Source: Phyllostachys edulis (Eukaryota > Streptophyta > Magnoliopsida > Poales > Poaceae). From it: DNA of 64,000 bases. Position 1 is the stretch's first letter, and each line of letters starts with the position of its first letter. Below, in pieces: positions 11,515 to 21,175 of this stretch. The notes beneath the pieces were generated by a model, which did not search any database, was not told the origin of the DNA, and saw nothing but the letters and a program-made list of their open reading frames with translations. The translations under genes and the position numbers were made by a program. The stretch is from positions 44,787,058 to 44,851,057 of the forward strand of contig CM070554.1 of NCBI GenBank assembly GCA_036346405.1. Reading direction: 5' to 3'.

Positions 11515-12207
11515 TATCGACGATCGAGTTGCCGATCTTACGAAATAAACAGAGGAAGATGGCCAAGAGTTCTTGGGAGAGAATGAGACTGCTCTTTATT
11601 GCTATGAACTGGTTATTACAGGGGATGCCCTCGATAAGGCAGTGGACTAATCCTAATTACATGAGCGTAATGCTTGCTATGCAGTTGAATCATGAAACAT
11701 AGATCTAATGCCAATTGCCTTGCTTCAATCTCATCTCTCCTCGCTCCTCCGTACTTCATCTTTAAATAACCGTCGAAGAGGTGGCGGTTATTTCTTGAAG
11801 AGACGCCTGTTGGAAGTGTCGCGACTAGTCGGAGCGAGGCAGCAGTTGATAAAGTATCAACCGTTCGACGGTTGCGTGTCCGAGAGATACTCAACCATAT
11901 GGTGGTTGTTGTCAGTGTCTTAGGACCATGAAACGTCGCGTGGTATGGACCAAATATAATATGTGTTCCATTCGTCACACGGTAAGGAATATACTTAGAG
12001 TTAGATCCAGATGCCAGTTCTTTGCTTCTATGAGCAATCATCTGGTCGGGGACTAGTTACAGGACCTCATCTGACCAAGATACTTATTATGTAACCTCTT
12101 GAATTCTTACGACCACAGTGGTCGTTAGCCTTAGGGGTTATGACCACGAAGACATATGGTCTGTTAGTATATATTAAAGTAATACATAGAGATTTTAATC
12201 CTCGTCA
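11515..12207 (-). repeat. 5' LTR of the Tat element (right copy)
   Basis: It is about 693 bp, paired with 240-901. On the minus strand it begins TGACGAGGATT. The target-site duplication GGATC follows at 12208-12212. It contains about 35 bp (around 11540-11575) that the left LTR lacks. Confidence 0.88.
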
Positions 12208-12212
12208 GGATC

Positions 12213-13343
12213 TGAGTTTGGGGCTCGGCTTGACACATCTGCGCATACGTAGTGTTGACGCGATGCCATGAGCGTGACACGAGGGCAAAGGAGCTGACAC
12301 AGCGCTGAGGTGGACAACACGGTGGCTCTGACGCAGACGGCGACGATGGCTAAGGTGCTCCAGACCCGATGGTCACCGATGATTGCTGCCTAGGCGGAGC
12401 GGGGTGGTGCGCATCAGGTAGCCTAAGCAACAGTGAACTCAAAGGTGCAACCGCGGTGACCTGAGGTGAATGGAGGTGAGCGGCGGCGAGACTTAGGCGG
12501 CGGCTAGGTTATAGGCTTGACAATGACGACCCTAGAGGGTCTCTTCGGCGAAGCTGAAGGCGACAACGAGACGCGGGCGATGAGGCGACCTTGAAGATGG
12601 CATCCAACGACGACAAGGAGGTCTAGAGCGGCGACGGTGGCGACAAAGTCCCTTGGTCAGCGTTGGAGACGATGACATCGGCAGCTGCGCTAGGCAACGA
12701 ATCGACGGCGGTGTCTATGGTTTCGAGGCAACATGACACGGGGTGCGAGAAACGATGGTCTTCGGGGCCTTAAATAGGGGTGGAGACAAGGAATTCGCGA
12801 TGAAGACGGCGGTGGCGCGCCCACGAAGAGCTCGGAGATTATGAGTCTACGTCGAAGATGATGCTAACTTGGCCAGGCAGGACCACCAGACAGCGAAAGT
12901 GGCTCGAACAAAAGCGAGTAACAAAAGGTGGTGAGGAGGCTGACTGGTGGGGTCACGCATTCGGAGAGATAGAGGAGGTGGGCCGCGTGGTAGTTTGGGC
13001 GACACAAAACTGGGCCGGGCTAGAATAGGAGTTGGGTTTCGGCCCAAAAGCATTTATGAGATTATTAATAGATTTTATATTTTAAAAATAGAAGAAAAAT
13101 CAAACAGCAAATAGAAAATAGCAAATGAACTTGAAAAAGTTCTAGAAAAATCTAGAAAATATATCCAAGCACATCAAATCCAAATAAAATAATTTTGACA
13201 ATAGTTGATGTTGACATTAATCATATTAAATTGTTTTTAATTCATGAACATTCAGATTAAGCTTTAATTTTAACAAAAAAAATTCAAATGGTTATTTTTA
13301 CTTTTTAAAGCTTCAAGACAAACCAAATTTTTGGGAGGTTACA
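12213..13343 (-). mobile_element. Left (3') LTR of element A, promoter-proximal part
   Basis: On the minus strand the LTR begins TGTAACCTCCC at 13343, matching the TGTAACATCTC and TGTAACAGCCC starts of the LTRs at 29284 and 61973. It has the same order: about 300 bp AT-rich, then a GC-rich zone. A CTATTTAAG TATA-like box is at about 12769-12778. The LTR resumes at 1-239 beyond the inserted Tat element. Confidence 0.75.
12769..12778 (-). promoter_or_regulatory. TATA-like box in LTR of element A
   Basis: The minus strand reads CCCTATTTAAGG about 570 nt after the LTR start. It corresponds in position within the LTR to TATAAAA at 30214-30220 and CTATAAATA near 61201-61209 in sister LTRs. Confidence 0.5.
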
Positions 13344-13368
13344 AACCTACCCCCCACCCCCTTAAAGG
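13344..13368 (-). other. Polypurine tract of element A
   Basis: The minus strand reads AAGGGGGTGGGGGTAGGT immediately before the LTR start TGTAAC. This is the usual Del/Tekay polypurine arrangement. Confidence 0.7.
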
Positions 13369-13479
13369 GAATCTCATCCCTGAGATTCGGGCTGACTAAA
13401 GAATAGGTTCAAAACCTTGCTCACTCTTCCAAAAGATTTCTCTTACGAGTAAAACAAAGCTGCAACTAACGCAGGTCTA

Positions 13480-14744
13480 CTTTAAGACTTACCAGAAGTA
13501 ACGTTTTGAACTGGTTGAACTTCTTCTACAGTGACGTGGTTCAGTCTTCCTCTTGCTGCAGTTGATGGAGTCGTAGTAACTTGATTTGGAGTCTGTGACA
13601 TTCCTCTTCCTACTCGTAGCAAAGAAGTCCTGGCTAGTGTAGGTCCCAAATTGAGAGGAATTAGTGTTGGCCCTTGCTTCTGCGGACACTTGTTAGCATA
13701 ATGACCTGTCTCATGGCAATTGTAACAAGTAATTCCTACAACTGAGTTATTGGTCCTCTAAGGCTGATGATTGTTGCTGTTATTGACATTAGGAATTCCT
13801 GAGTTTCCTGAATAAGATACTGGCCCAGGGGTTCTGAATCCGACAGATGAATTGTTGGGATGAAAAGGATGTTGAGCATTGGTTCTGGCTCTCTATAGAT
13901 TATCCTGATGAACTCCATATTGTATCATCTTCCTTTTGCGAGATTCGTCCAACTCATGATGATAATCTTCTATAAGTACGGCTTTATCCACCATATGCTA
14001 AAAATCCACATAATTATTTTCAACAACTTGCACTTTCAAAGCAGGATAAAGTCCATGCTTGAATCGCTTCTGACGTGCATTATCTGTAGCAACATCTTCT
14101 GGAGCATCGCGAGAAAGTTGAATGAACTTTTTGAGGTATTCACCCAAAGACATGTTTCCTTGCTGTAGTTCACGAAATTCATTCTTCTTCATTTCCACTA
14201 TACCATCTGGAACATGCACTTGATGAAAAGTTGTTGAAAATTCCTCCCAAGTAATGGCTTGTGAATTCGCATGAGTTGTGGTGTAATTCTCCAACCATTC
14301 TGCGGCTGTACCTTCCAATTGATATGAAGCATAAAGAACTTTCTCATGATCATTGCATTGGGCAATGGCAAGCTTTTTCTCAACAGAGCGAAGCCAATCT
14401 TCTGCGTCCAAAGGCTCTAACGAATGAGAAAATGTAGGCAGGCGAGTCCTCATATATTCTGATAACTTGGAATGGCGATGAGCTGGTGGCGGAACAACTA
14501 CTGCTTGATTATTCTGGTTATTTTGATTCAATAAGTTGACTATTGCAGTGACGGCCTGACTTTGCTGGGTCATCATACTTTTCATATTTTGCATCATTGC
14601 ACTCATGAATTGAGTCCGAGTTGCTAGAAGTTGTGCCATATTTGGATCTGTGGCTCCAGGGGCTAGTGATTGGACACTAGCTTTGACATTGGCGTTGACA
14701 TCATCTAACTGAGTACGGCTCGATGTGTTGGGAGTGTCAACCAT
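13480..14744 (-). pseudogene. Gag-only polyprotein of element A (Del/Tekay chromovirus type)
   Basis: The minus-strand frame starts at 14744. It contains a Gln/Asn-rich N-terminus, a retrotransposon gag core (LDAEDWLRSVEKKL, AAEWLENY, ITWEEF, NEFRELQQGNMSLGEY, FIQLSRDAPEDVA) and, further on, a CCHC knuckle (CYNCHETGHYANKC, near 13690-13735). One in-frame TAG interrupts it at 13995-13997, with a few more around 13750-13900. After the knuckle only a scrap of the pre-protease linker (GRLNHVTVEE) remains, and then the 3' end of the internal region. Protease, RT, RNase H and integrase are absent, so this was a gag-only derivative depending on enzymes from relatives. Confidence 0.85.
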
Positions 14745-15453
14745 CTGCGACGATTCTCCAAAGGTTTTAGTAGGTAAGTTAGAAAAGCAATGTAGATGAG
14801 AGGGAATAGCACAATAAACGAGACAGAGCAGGGTAGAGAAGACAGAAACAACTTAATCAGGGGAAACAGATTATACCCTAAAAATAAAAGACAAGCAAAA
14901 CATAGCTGAAACGCTATGAAAGCACAACTAACTCTTCAAATTAAAGCCTTAGTGTGACTACAACATAATGCTTAACAGCAAAACTGCAGCTCCCACTTAC
15001 ACACAACCCAAATAAAAACCTATTGCAACAACGATATAAAAATGCTACTAAAGACTCTAATGGGACGGCTCCCACTCTGGACTAGAGAACGAAGGCTCTT
15101 CAAAAACAACTTGAACGATGCGACGAAGATACTCTTAATGATTGCTGGTGATTCAACTTCTTTTTTCTAGACTAGAGAAATTAATGAGGCAAGAAAGCCA
15201 ATTTAAGATTATAAAACAAAATTCAGCCAAGACAAGGAACAAGATTTCTAGAACAAGATGAGAAAAGAATAGACTAGGATAAAAATAGAATAGATTGAGA
15301 TGAGAAAAGAATCGGAACGAATGAGAGAAGAACAACTACTCAAGTCGAATTAAGTTGATTTGATTTAGAAAATAAGTTTTGAAGCTTTTGGCTAAAAACA
15401 ACCATGCTAACTAAGGTTGCGTTCTACAGTCGATATGACTCTGATACCACCTC
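14745..15453 (-). other. Leader and primer-binding site of element A
   Basis: This is the untranslated leader between LTR and gag. The plus strand reads ACTCTGATACCA at about 15438-15449, so the minus strand carries TGGTATCAGAGT, the initiator-Met tRNA primer site used by chromoviruses. No other gene is seen. Confidence 0.75.
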
Positions 15454-15990
15454 CGTCGGGGCCCAAAAATACGATTCAGGAACCCTTTGTGTATTCTGAA
15501 CTAGTCCCAGATCAGTAGCTAGCTCACACAGGGAACATTGATGAAATACCATCCATTTATTCGATTTAACTAAAAAGATCTCAAAGTAACAAATAGTAAT
15601 AATAATTGGACCTTATAGTCAACGTTTACTTAACTTACCACGCAGGGCTAAAGAAACCAAATAAAATCTTGCAGCGGAACGAAAAGTTTGAAATGGCCAA
15701 TCAACATACCTACAGGCAATCGAGTGGAGAACGTATCCTAATCCGCAAAACCTTCATAGTACTCCTGGGCGAAGAACTCTTGAGCATCTTGATATTCTTC
15801 AACTGAGTAACAATGGGGCAAAGCTGTGAGTACATAAAGCACTCAACAAATCGTAGGGAAATGTATACAAATAGTATTCATATAAAGCTTGAACAAAGGT
15901 TAGCTGTATGGTTCTTTTGCATAAAGGAGCATTGACAATAAATAATTTGAAATGCGTAATTGAAAATAATAGTAAATAAGTAAGCAATTT
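15454..15990 (-). mobile_element. Right (5') LTR of element A, truncated
   Basis: It begins at the LTR end next to the primer site (minus strand ...GGGCCCCGACGGA) and shares the TACTGATC...GGGACTAGTTCAG order with the LTR at 58456-61973. Only about 540 bp of an expected 3.5 kb remains. CACTA-derived sequence follows directly at about 15991. Confidence 0.7.
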
Positions 15991-15992
15991 CT

Positions 15993-17680
15993 TTGAAACA
16001 ACCAGTGAACCTACGCCAAGGTCTAGTGGACATGGTACATGATAATTTGATGGCCGTCCCGCTAAAGAAGCGCCCGAACGAAGAGATCATAACACTAGGG
16101 GATGCCTTGTACAATTATATCCAGTGGCCCAAGAGGGACATCATCCTTGACCATGCAATGCCGCGATCTCCACACGATGACCATGCCTCTCCAACAGTAC
16201 CCTCGATGACTCCACCTCAACCCCCACTTTAGAAGGCCTCTGTATCAACTATCGTAGAGGCAGCGTCCAAGAAACAAGAAAAGCGTGTCAAGTCATCCTC
16301 CAGGAAGACAAATAGCACGTGATGCTCTAAGGCCAAATCAAAGAAGATTAAGGAGCCTCACAAGCCCGAGAAGTTCTCCCTCGGAATGCCGTTGGTCTCC
16401 GACACAATATTACGCCACACTAGTTTGTCTTATGGGACTTTGCATGCTTGGTACATGCGGCAAACCGACGAGGTGAGGGAAGACCGGCCTACTGGATTCG
16501 CCGTCAGCTACACGAATAACCATTTCCTCCACAAGCCGAGCTACTTCGCTGTGGGCTTCGAAGACTTATTTGATCTATTCAACCTCAACGCCATCAACCC
16601 CTCACTTCTACGATGCTGGACACTGTAAGTGTGTACAATCAAGTTCTACATTCATGCAATACCGATAAATGTCATAACTCATTGCTTATGTATAGATACA
16701 TGATGCAAGAAGCCCAGCAATCACGACAACTGGTGGGTTTTCTCGACCCACAGTTGATCTTTAAGCAATGCATCAACCTAGACGCATCCTACATCGAGAA
16801 ATACATAACGAAAGGGTTGCTTGCTCACCGCGACAAGGACTACATACTAGTGCCCTACAACCAGGGATAAGTGCTTCACTACTTGCTATACAAATTTCAT
16901 TTGTACTTTATACGCAACACGAACTTAGGTTTAATGACTATAGCGATATACATGAGTAGGTGGCACTATGTCCTTTTTGTCATTGTACCAAAGTGGAACA
17001 AGGTAATATACCTTGATTCCCTAGTCGAAAAAAACCACGACTTTACCATTGTGCAAAAAGTACTCAACAAGTATGCTCATTTCCTCTATACGTAACTCTA
17101 TTTGTAGCTTTCCTTCGTTTGAAATGGCTGATGATAACTTTTTGGAATCACGCAGGTCGTTTAGCGCCTATGTTGCCGGGGGAGGGACACACAAGGAACT
17201 AAGCGCCACACTACAACACAGGACGTAATTTTCGGTACTCACTACAACACAATAATCCTATATAACACTTCGTAACCTGGCCTCTCGAACTGACTATACA
17301 TATGTCCTATATCACACTTCTATTTTTGCAGTGCCACTAGCAACTACAACAAGGCAACGTATGTGCATTCTACGTTTTTCATCATATGCTGGAAATAATG
17401 AGTGCTAAGACGAAGGATCCAGAGGTTTGTCAGTCAATCTTGCAATAATTATTTCGTAATTATGAATTTAAATATATATGCTTAATACTTTACTCTTGCT
17501 AGTGACAAGGCATGACAATCGAAGAAAGTGCCTACCTTTTGGACTTACTCACGGACATTCGAGGACCGCTCGCTGCTTTCATCACGGGGGAGATCATTCA
17601 CCAGAATGGAGAGTTTCACCCTGGCGACACCGATTTATTGTAATTCAGTTTGAGTTGTAATTCAAATTACTTTGTAATTG
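15993..17680 (+). pseudogene. Ulp1/C48-like cysteine protease of the CACTA element
   Basis: Exonic blocks include LGDALYNYIQWPKRDIIL (about 16110), a segment ending NPSLLRCW (16386-16625), LVGFLDPQLIF...KDYILVPYNQ (16695-16867), RWHYVLFVIVPKWNKVIYLDSL (16960-17030, with the His and Asp region of the catalytic triad) and QGNVCAFYVFHHM (about 17345-17385, with the expected catalytic Cys). Introns are visible at 16626-16694 and before 17156. Two defects are an apparent donor change near 16867 (GATAAG instead of GTAAG) and a TAG three codons into the Cys exon. Ulp1-like genes are commonly carried by plant CACTA and Mutator elements, and their role in transposition is unclear. Confidence 0.75.
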
Positions 17681-17799
17681 ATATTGAGTTTTTAAATCAC
17701 TTTGAGTTATTCTATATCAAATCAATTGTGATATATCTGTTTTCTGCTTACTTGTTTTCAGAGGGCATGGCTAACATTACCTGAGGCTAGTCGAAAAAC

Positions 17800-18470
17800 C
17801 AAAATATTTAGATATAGAAGGGACTATCATAGATGGTTTTGTGGAATAAACCGTCTGTGAATGCATACTATCATAGACAACTACCACAAAAAACCGTCTG
17901 TAAATGCATACTATCATAAACGGCTACCACAAAAAACCGTCTGTGATATATATGTATATCATAGACGGTTATTTTTATTAACTGCCTGTGACATGTATCC
18001 AATCACAGATGGCTACCACTAACAACCGTTTGTGATATGTCGGAAATCACAAACAACTATTTTTCCTAACCGTTTATGATATATATACAATCACAGACGA
18101 CTACTACTAACAACCATCTGTGATATTTATCCAATCATAAACGGCTACTACTAACATCCGTTTGTAATATGTATCCAATCATAGACGGCTACTACCAACA
18201 ACCGTCTGTGATATGTATCTAATCACAGATAGCTACTACAAAAAACCGTATGTGTTATGTATCTAATCACAGATGGTTGGTACATATAACCGTCTGTGAT
18301 AGTTGGTCTTCACAGACGGTTTATACCAGATAACCGTCTATGTTGTTGATTATCACAGACGGCTCAAAAAACCGTCTGTGATAACTGTCTGTTATCATAG
18401 ACACAAAAATTCAGACAGTTGAGAAACCGTCTGTGATGGCTGTTTAGAACAGTCTGTGACGGCTCTTTCT
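17800..18470. repeat. CACTA sub-terminal repeats
   Basis: About 650 bp contain more than twenty copies, in both orientations, of a short motif close to ACCGTCTGTGAT / ATCACAGACGGT. Pairs of opposite copies form potential hairpins. Such arrays at element ends bind the CACTA-encoded TNPA-type protein in En/Spm, so I infer the same role here. Confidence 0.85.
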
Positions 18471-18479
18471 ATAGTAGTG

Positions 18480-19570
18480 AAAGTTTGACCGCGTGTGTCC
18501 CAAAACATCACTTCTTTGTGAGGTGTGGCTATAGCAACCCAAGAGAACAGTCCAAGCAATCAAGCAATATGCACTCGCATCCAAAGCAAGGTAGAAGTAG
18601 CTAGCGGCGCATAAGAGGATAAAAAGCTATATTATTATTTTACACTAGATTCTTGTATAAGGTAAGGGATTCGACGGTCTAAAATGTTTGAGAGACTTAT
18701 AAAAGAGCGACAATCTCTGAAACATTTTCGAGATTGTGCTTAAGAAATTTACTGTCTCATTGTTGTTTCGTGGTTGTTATTTGGTTTTCTCTATGAGATT
18801 TATCTACTTCGTTCCTGGTGTATCGGAGATAACAAATTATGGGCTTAATAAAGTGTATCAGAGACAACAAATTAAACAAGAATGTGGTCTTGAACTCAGG
18901 ACATATTGCTGCTATTGATCAGACTTCGTTCTTGGTGTATCGGAGATAACAAATTATGGGCTTAATAAGGTGTATGGGAGACAACAAATTAAACAAGAAT
19001 GTGGTCTTGGACTCGGGACATATTGCTGCTATTGATTAGTTATCGTGAAACCTTAAACTAAATCATAACGGCACACATGATCATTCATCTCAACAAATAA
19101 ATCAATTCAAGAGCTAAGGAAGCTTCTCCAATGGAGAGCTTTTCCCTAAACATGTTCAACTTACACATACTTTATCCAACAGATTGTCATGCTGCTGATT
19201 CAAGTGTCAGTTTATTCATCTGTGGCCAGCGCACTTCTCATCTTTCCGTTAACATGACCATTTCACCAATTAAAATTCAGCTTTTGCCCTTTAAAATTCT
19301 TCTTGTCTCAAAAGCTTAATTTTTATGGTAACCTGAACCTTACACATAAACTTGATCTTTTCTTAAACTTTGCACATAAACTTGATCACCACCTGAAATT
19401 ATTGTTATCCAGCATGCATGAACATGCCGAGAACTTTGAGCTTTCTCCTTGCATGTCACTTCAGTACAGTCTTCAGAGTTCACACAAACTAGCTTACTTG
19501 CCATCACATGTATATAAGGATGGGAGCACGGGGCCAGACACAACAGTACTGATATATCAATCCAGCTACC
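18480..19570. repeat. Intergenic DNA with a 117-bp tandem duplication
   Basis: Two copies of a 117-bp unit lie head to tail at 18808-18924 and 18925-about 19041, both starting TTCGTTC(C/T)TGGTGTATCGG and differing at a few sites. I recognise no gene. The last part (about 19500-19570) is the putative promoter and 5' leader of the WAT1-like fragment. Confidence 0.75.
19510..19519 (+). promoter_or_regulatory. TATA box upstream of WAT1-like gene
   Basis: TGTATATAAGG lies about 55 bp before the ATG at 19571. This suggests that the fragment retained its native promoter edge and 5' UTR. Confidence 0.5.
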
Positions 19571-20494
19571 ATGGGCAACGGCAAGGTATACGCGACGGTA
19601 GTGCTCATTAGGCTGATATATGCAGGCATGCACATACTCACCAAAGCGGCCTTCAACGAGGGCACGAGCACGACTGTCTTTGTGTTCTACAGGCACGCTG
19701 TTGCTGCAATCTTCTTGGTGCCTATTGCGTTCTTCCTTGAAATTAGGTAGACACATCACACATGATAGATTCTTCAGTCTAGTGTCGTACTTAGTTATCA
19801 TGAGTAGAATTGTTCATCTGGTGTTCTTTGCAGGAAGCGACCGCGCCACCGCTGACGTTTAAACACTCTGTCAAGATCTTTGTTCATGCCTTCTACGGGT
19901 ATGTTAAGGATTAGAACATCTGGAGTGTGTGCTTTAACTGAAGAAAGGACGATTCTTCTCAAACAAAACTTCATGCACAATCACAGAGTTTATCATTGAA
20001 GTACTACTTATAGTTTGTGTTCTATGGCTCAGGATGGCTGGAACGATAAACTTGTATAGCATTGGCCTGAAGTATGCTTCAGCAACCTCTTCATCAGCCA
20101 TCTTTAACATCGTACCAGTTGTTGTCTTCATGTTGGCTGTCATGTTCAGGTCAGAAACCAGCACCAAGAACTACTGGTTAAGTCTTTTGCTATGTTTTGT
20201 TTTAGTAACAAGTAGATAACTGCACTGAACATTCTTCCTTTGTCTACCAGGATGGAAACTCTGAACTTGAAGAATGTCCATGGCATGGCCAAAGCGTCGG
20301 GGATACTTCTTTGCATCGGAGGCGTCATCGTGCTTGCGATGTACCAAGGCCCTGAATTCAAGTCCTTCAACCACCAGCAGCTCTTGCACCACGCGAGCAC
20401 CGTTGCGCACGAGCATTCCAAGAAGAACTGGGCCTTGGGGATCTTCCTGATGACCACGTCGGTCGTGATATGGTCTCTGTGGACAGTGCAGCAG
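19571..20494 (+). pseudogene. WAT1/MtN21-like (UMAMIT/EamA) transporter, first four exons only
   Basis: The ATG at 19571 opens MGNGKVYATVVLIRLIYAG, and the exons are 19571-19746, 19834-19898, 20033-20149 and 20251-20494, with mostly GT-AG borders. They encode EamA-type membrane helices (VFVFYRHAVAAIFLVPIAFFLE; INLYSIGLKYASATSSSAI; ASGILLCIGGVIVLAMYQGP; NWALGIFLMTTSVVIWSLWT). This family moves amino acids or auxin across plasma or vacuolar membranes and normally has about 10 helices in 350-400 residues. Only the first half is here. Exon 2 has a 1-bp frameshift near 19845-19857, and the donor after exon 4 reads GC. Beyond 20530 the sequence changes to RER1-derived DNA. It is a truncated, non-functional copy. 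Confidence 0.85.
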
Positions 20495-20616
20495 GCAAAC
20501 CAAATCTGCATCATATCTGTTCTGCTTTGTTTTTTTTTTTTTGAAAAGGGTAAGGCCCAGCTTTTATAAAGCATATAACAAAATTACAAAAGGAACCGAG
20601 TTACTGGGATCACCAG

Positions 20617-21175
20617 TTTGCATTGCTTTTGTCATGACATTCTTCTCAGTATTTGATGTTCCTGTCTTCTGGCCAATACTACTATGCTGTTGGATTGTGC
20701 TCTTTGTCCTGACAATGAAGCGACATATTTTACATATGATCAAGTACAAGTATGTTCCGTTCAACTTAGGAAAGCAGGTGAGCGCTTTCTGACGATTGGA
20801 ATTTAGTTGCATTTCCTTCTGCTGCTTGAAAGTTAAGTAAATCAAGCTTCCTACCAGAGTTTCTTAAAACTAGCCCAGTGGCCATTACTGTTTGTGTTTA
20901 GGTCTAGTCAATGATAGCAGGTTCAGTGCCGATTAATGCGCTGTTTCCACGGTAGCTTAGTGCCTTGGGATCAAGAGTAAATCATATGTTGTTTAGGAGC
21001 TCTAAAACTATTGCACATTACTCGGTATCTTGGCTCACCATATGATACTATATATTGCTCCACAATGGATTGTCAAGTTTTACTAAACAGCGGTTTACTA
21101 AACTTCATTTTTGCAATTCCAACGCAGAGGTACGGTGGAAAGAAAGGCCCAGCTGCCAGTGGATCTAAAGACTGA
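20617..21175 (+). pseudogene. RER1 (ER retention/retrieval receptor) gene, last two exons only
   Basis: Exon 20617-20777 encodes CIAFVMTFFSVFDVPVFW and LTMKRHILHMIKYKYVPF, which are the third/fourth membrane segments and cytosolic tail of RER1. Exon 21128-21175 encodes RYGGKKGPAASGSKD and a stop, the typical plant RER1 C-terminus. The splice sites (CAG before 20617, GTGAGC after 20777, CAG before 21128) are intact. RER1 is a Golgi membrane protein of about 190-200 residues that returns proteins to the ER. The N-terminal two thirds is missing and the upstream neighbour is a transporter fragment, so this is a partial copy with its introns, copied at DNA level rather than by reverse transcription. 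Confidence 0.88.

Larger units (their letters stand above)
240..12207 (-). mobile_element. Tat-lineage Ty3/gypsy LTR retrotransposon (complete, decayed)
   Basis: The element is about 12 kb on the minus strand, with LTRs at 240-901 and 11515-12207 and a perfect 5-bp target-site duplication GGATC (235-239, 12208-12212). In coding order it has a primer-binding site, gag, aspartic protease, reverse transcriptase, RNase H, a second RNase H, integrase, and then a long 3' region with a separate gene in the opposite direction. Two RNase H domains and an antisense extra gene are known traits of the Tat lineage (RIRE2, Grande and relatives). All coding blocks contain stops and frameshifts, so it cannot move by itself. 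Confidence 0.9.
15991..18479 (+). mobile_element. CACTA (En/Spm) transposon, right-hand remnant
   Basis: The right terminus is ...CTATAGTAGTG at 18479, which on the minus strand starts CACTACTATAGAAAG, a classic plant CACTA end. Inside it are dense sub-terminal repeats (17800-18470) and an intron-containing Ulp1-protease-like gene. I cannot find a matching CACTACTATAG left end. The left side abuts a truncated LTR, so the transposase half is probably lost. A 3-bp AAA flanks the right end. Confidence 0.82.

Noticed and set aside
17740..18480. Possible CRISPR-like array
   Set aside because: The repeats are short, in both orientations and irregularly spaced, and they end at a CACTA terminus. This is a plant transposon sub-terminal array.
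19340..19801. Minus-strand open frame of 153 codons
   Set aside because: It is antisense to the first WAT1-like exon and its promoter. The transporter reading is clear on the plus strand.
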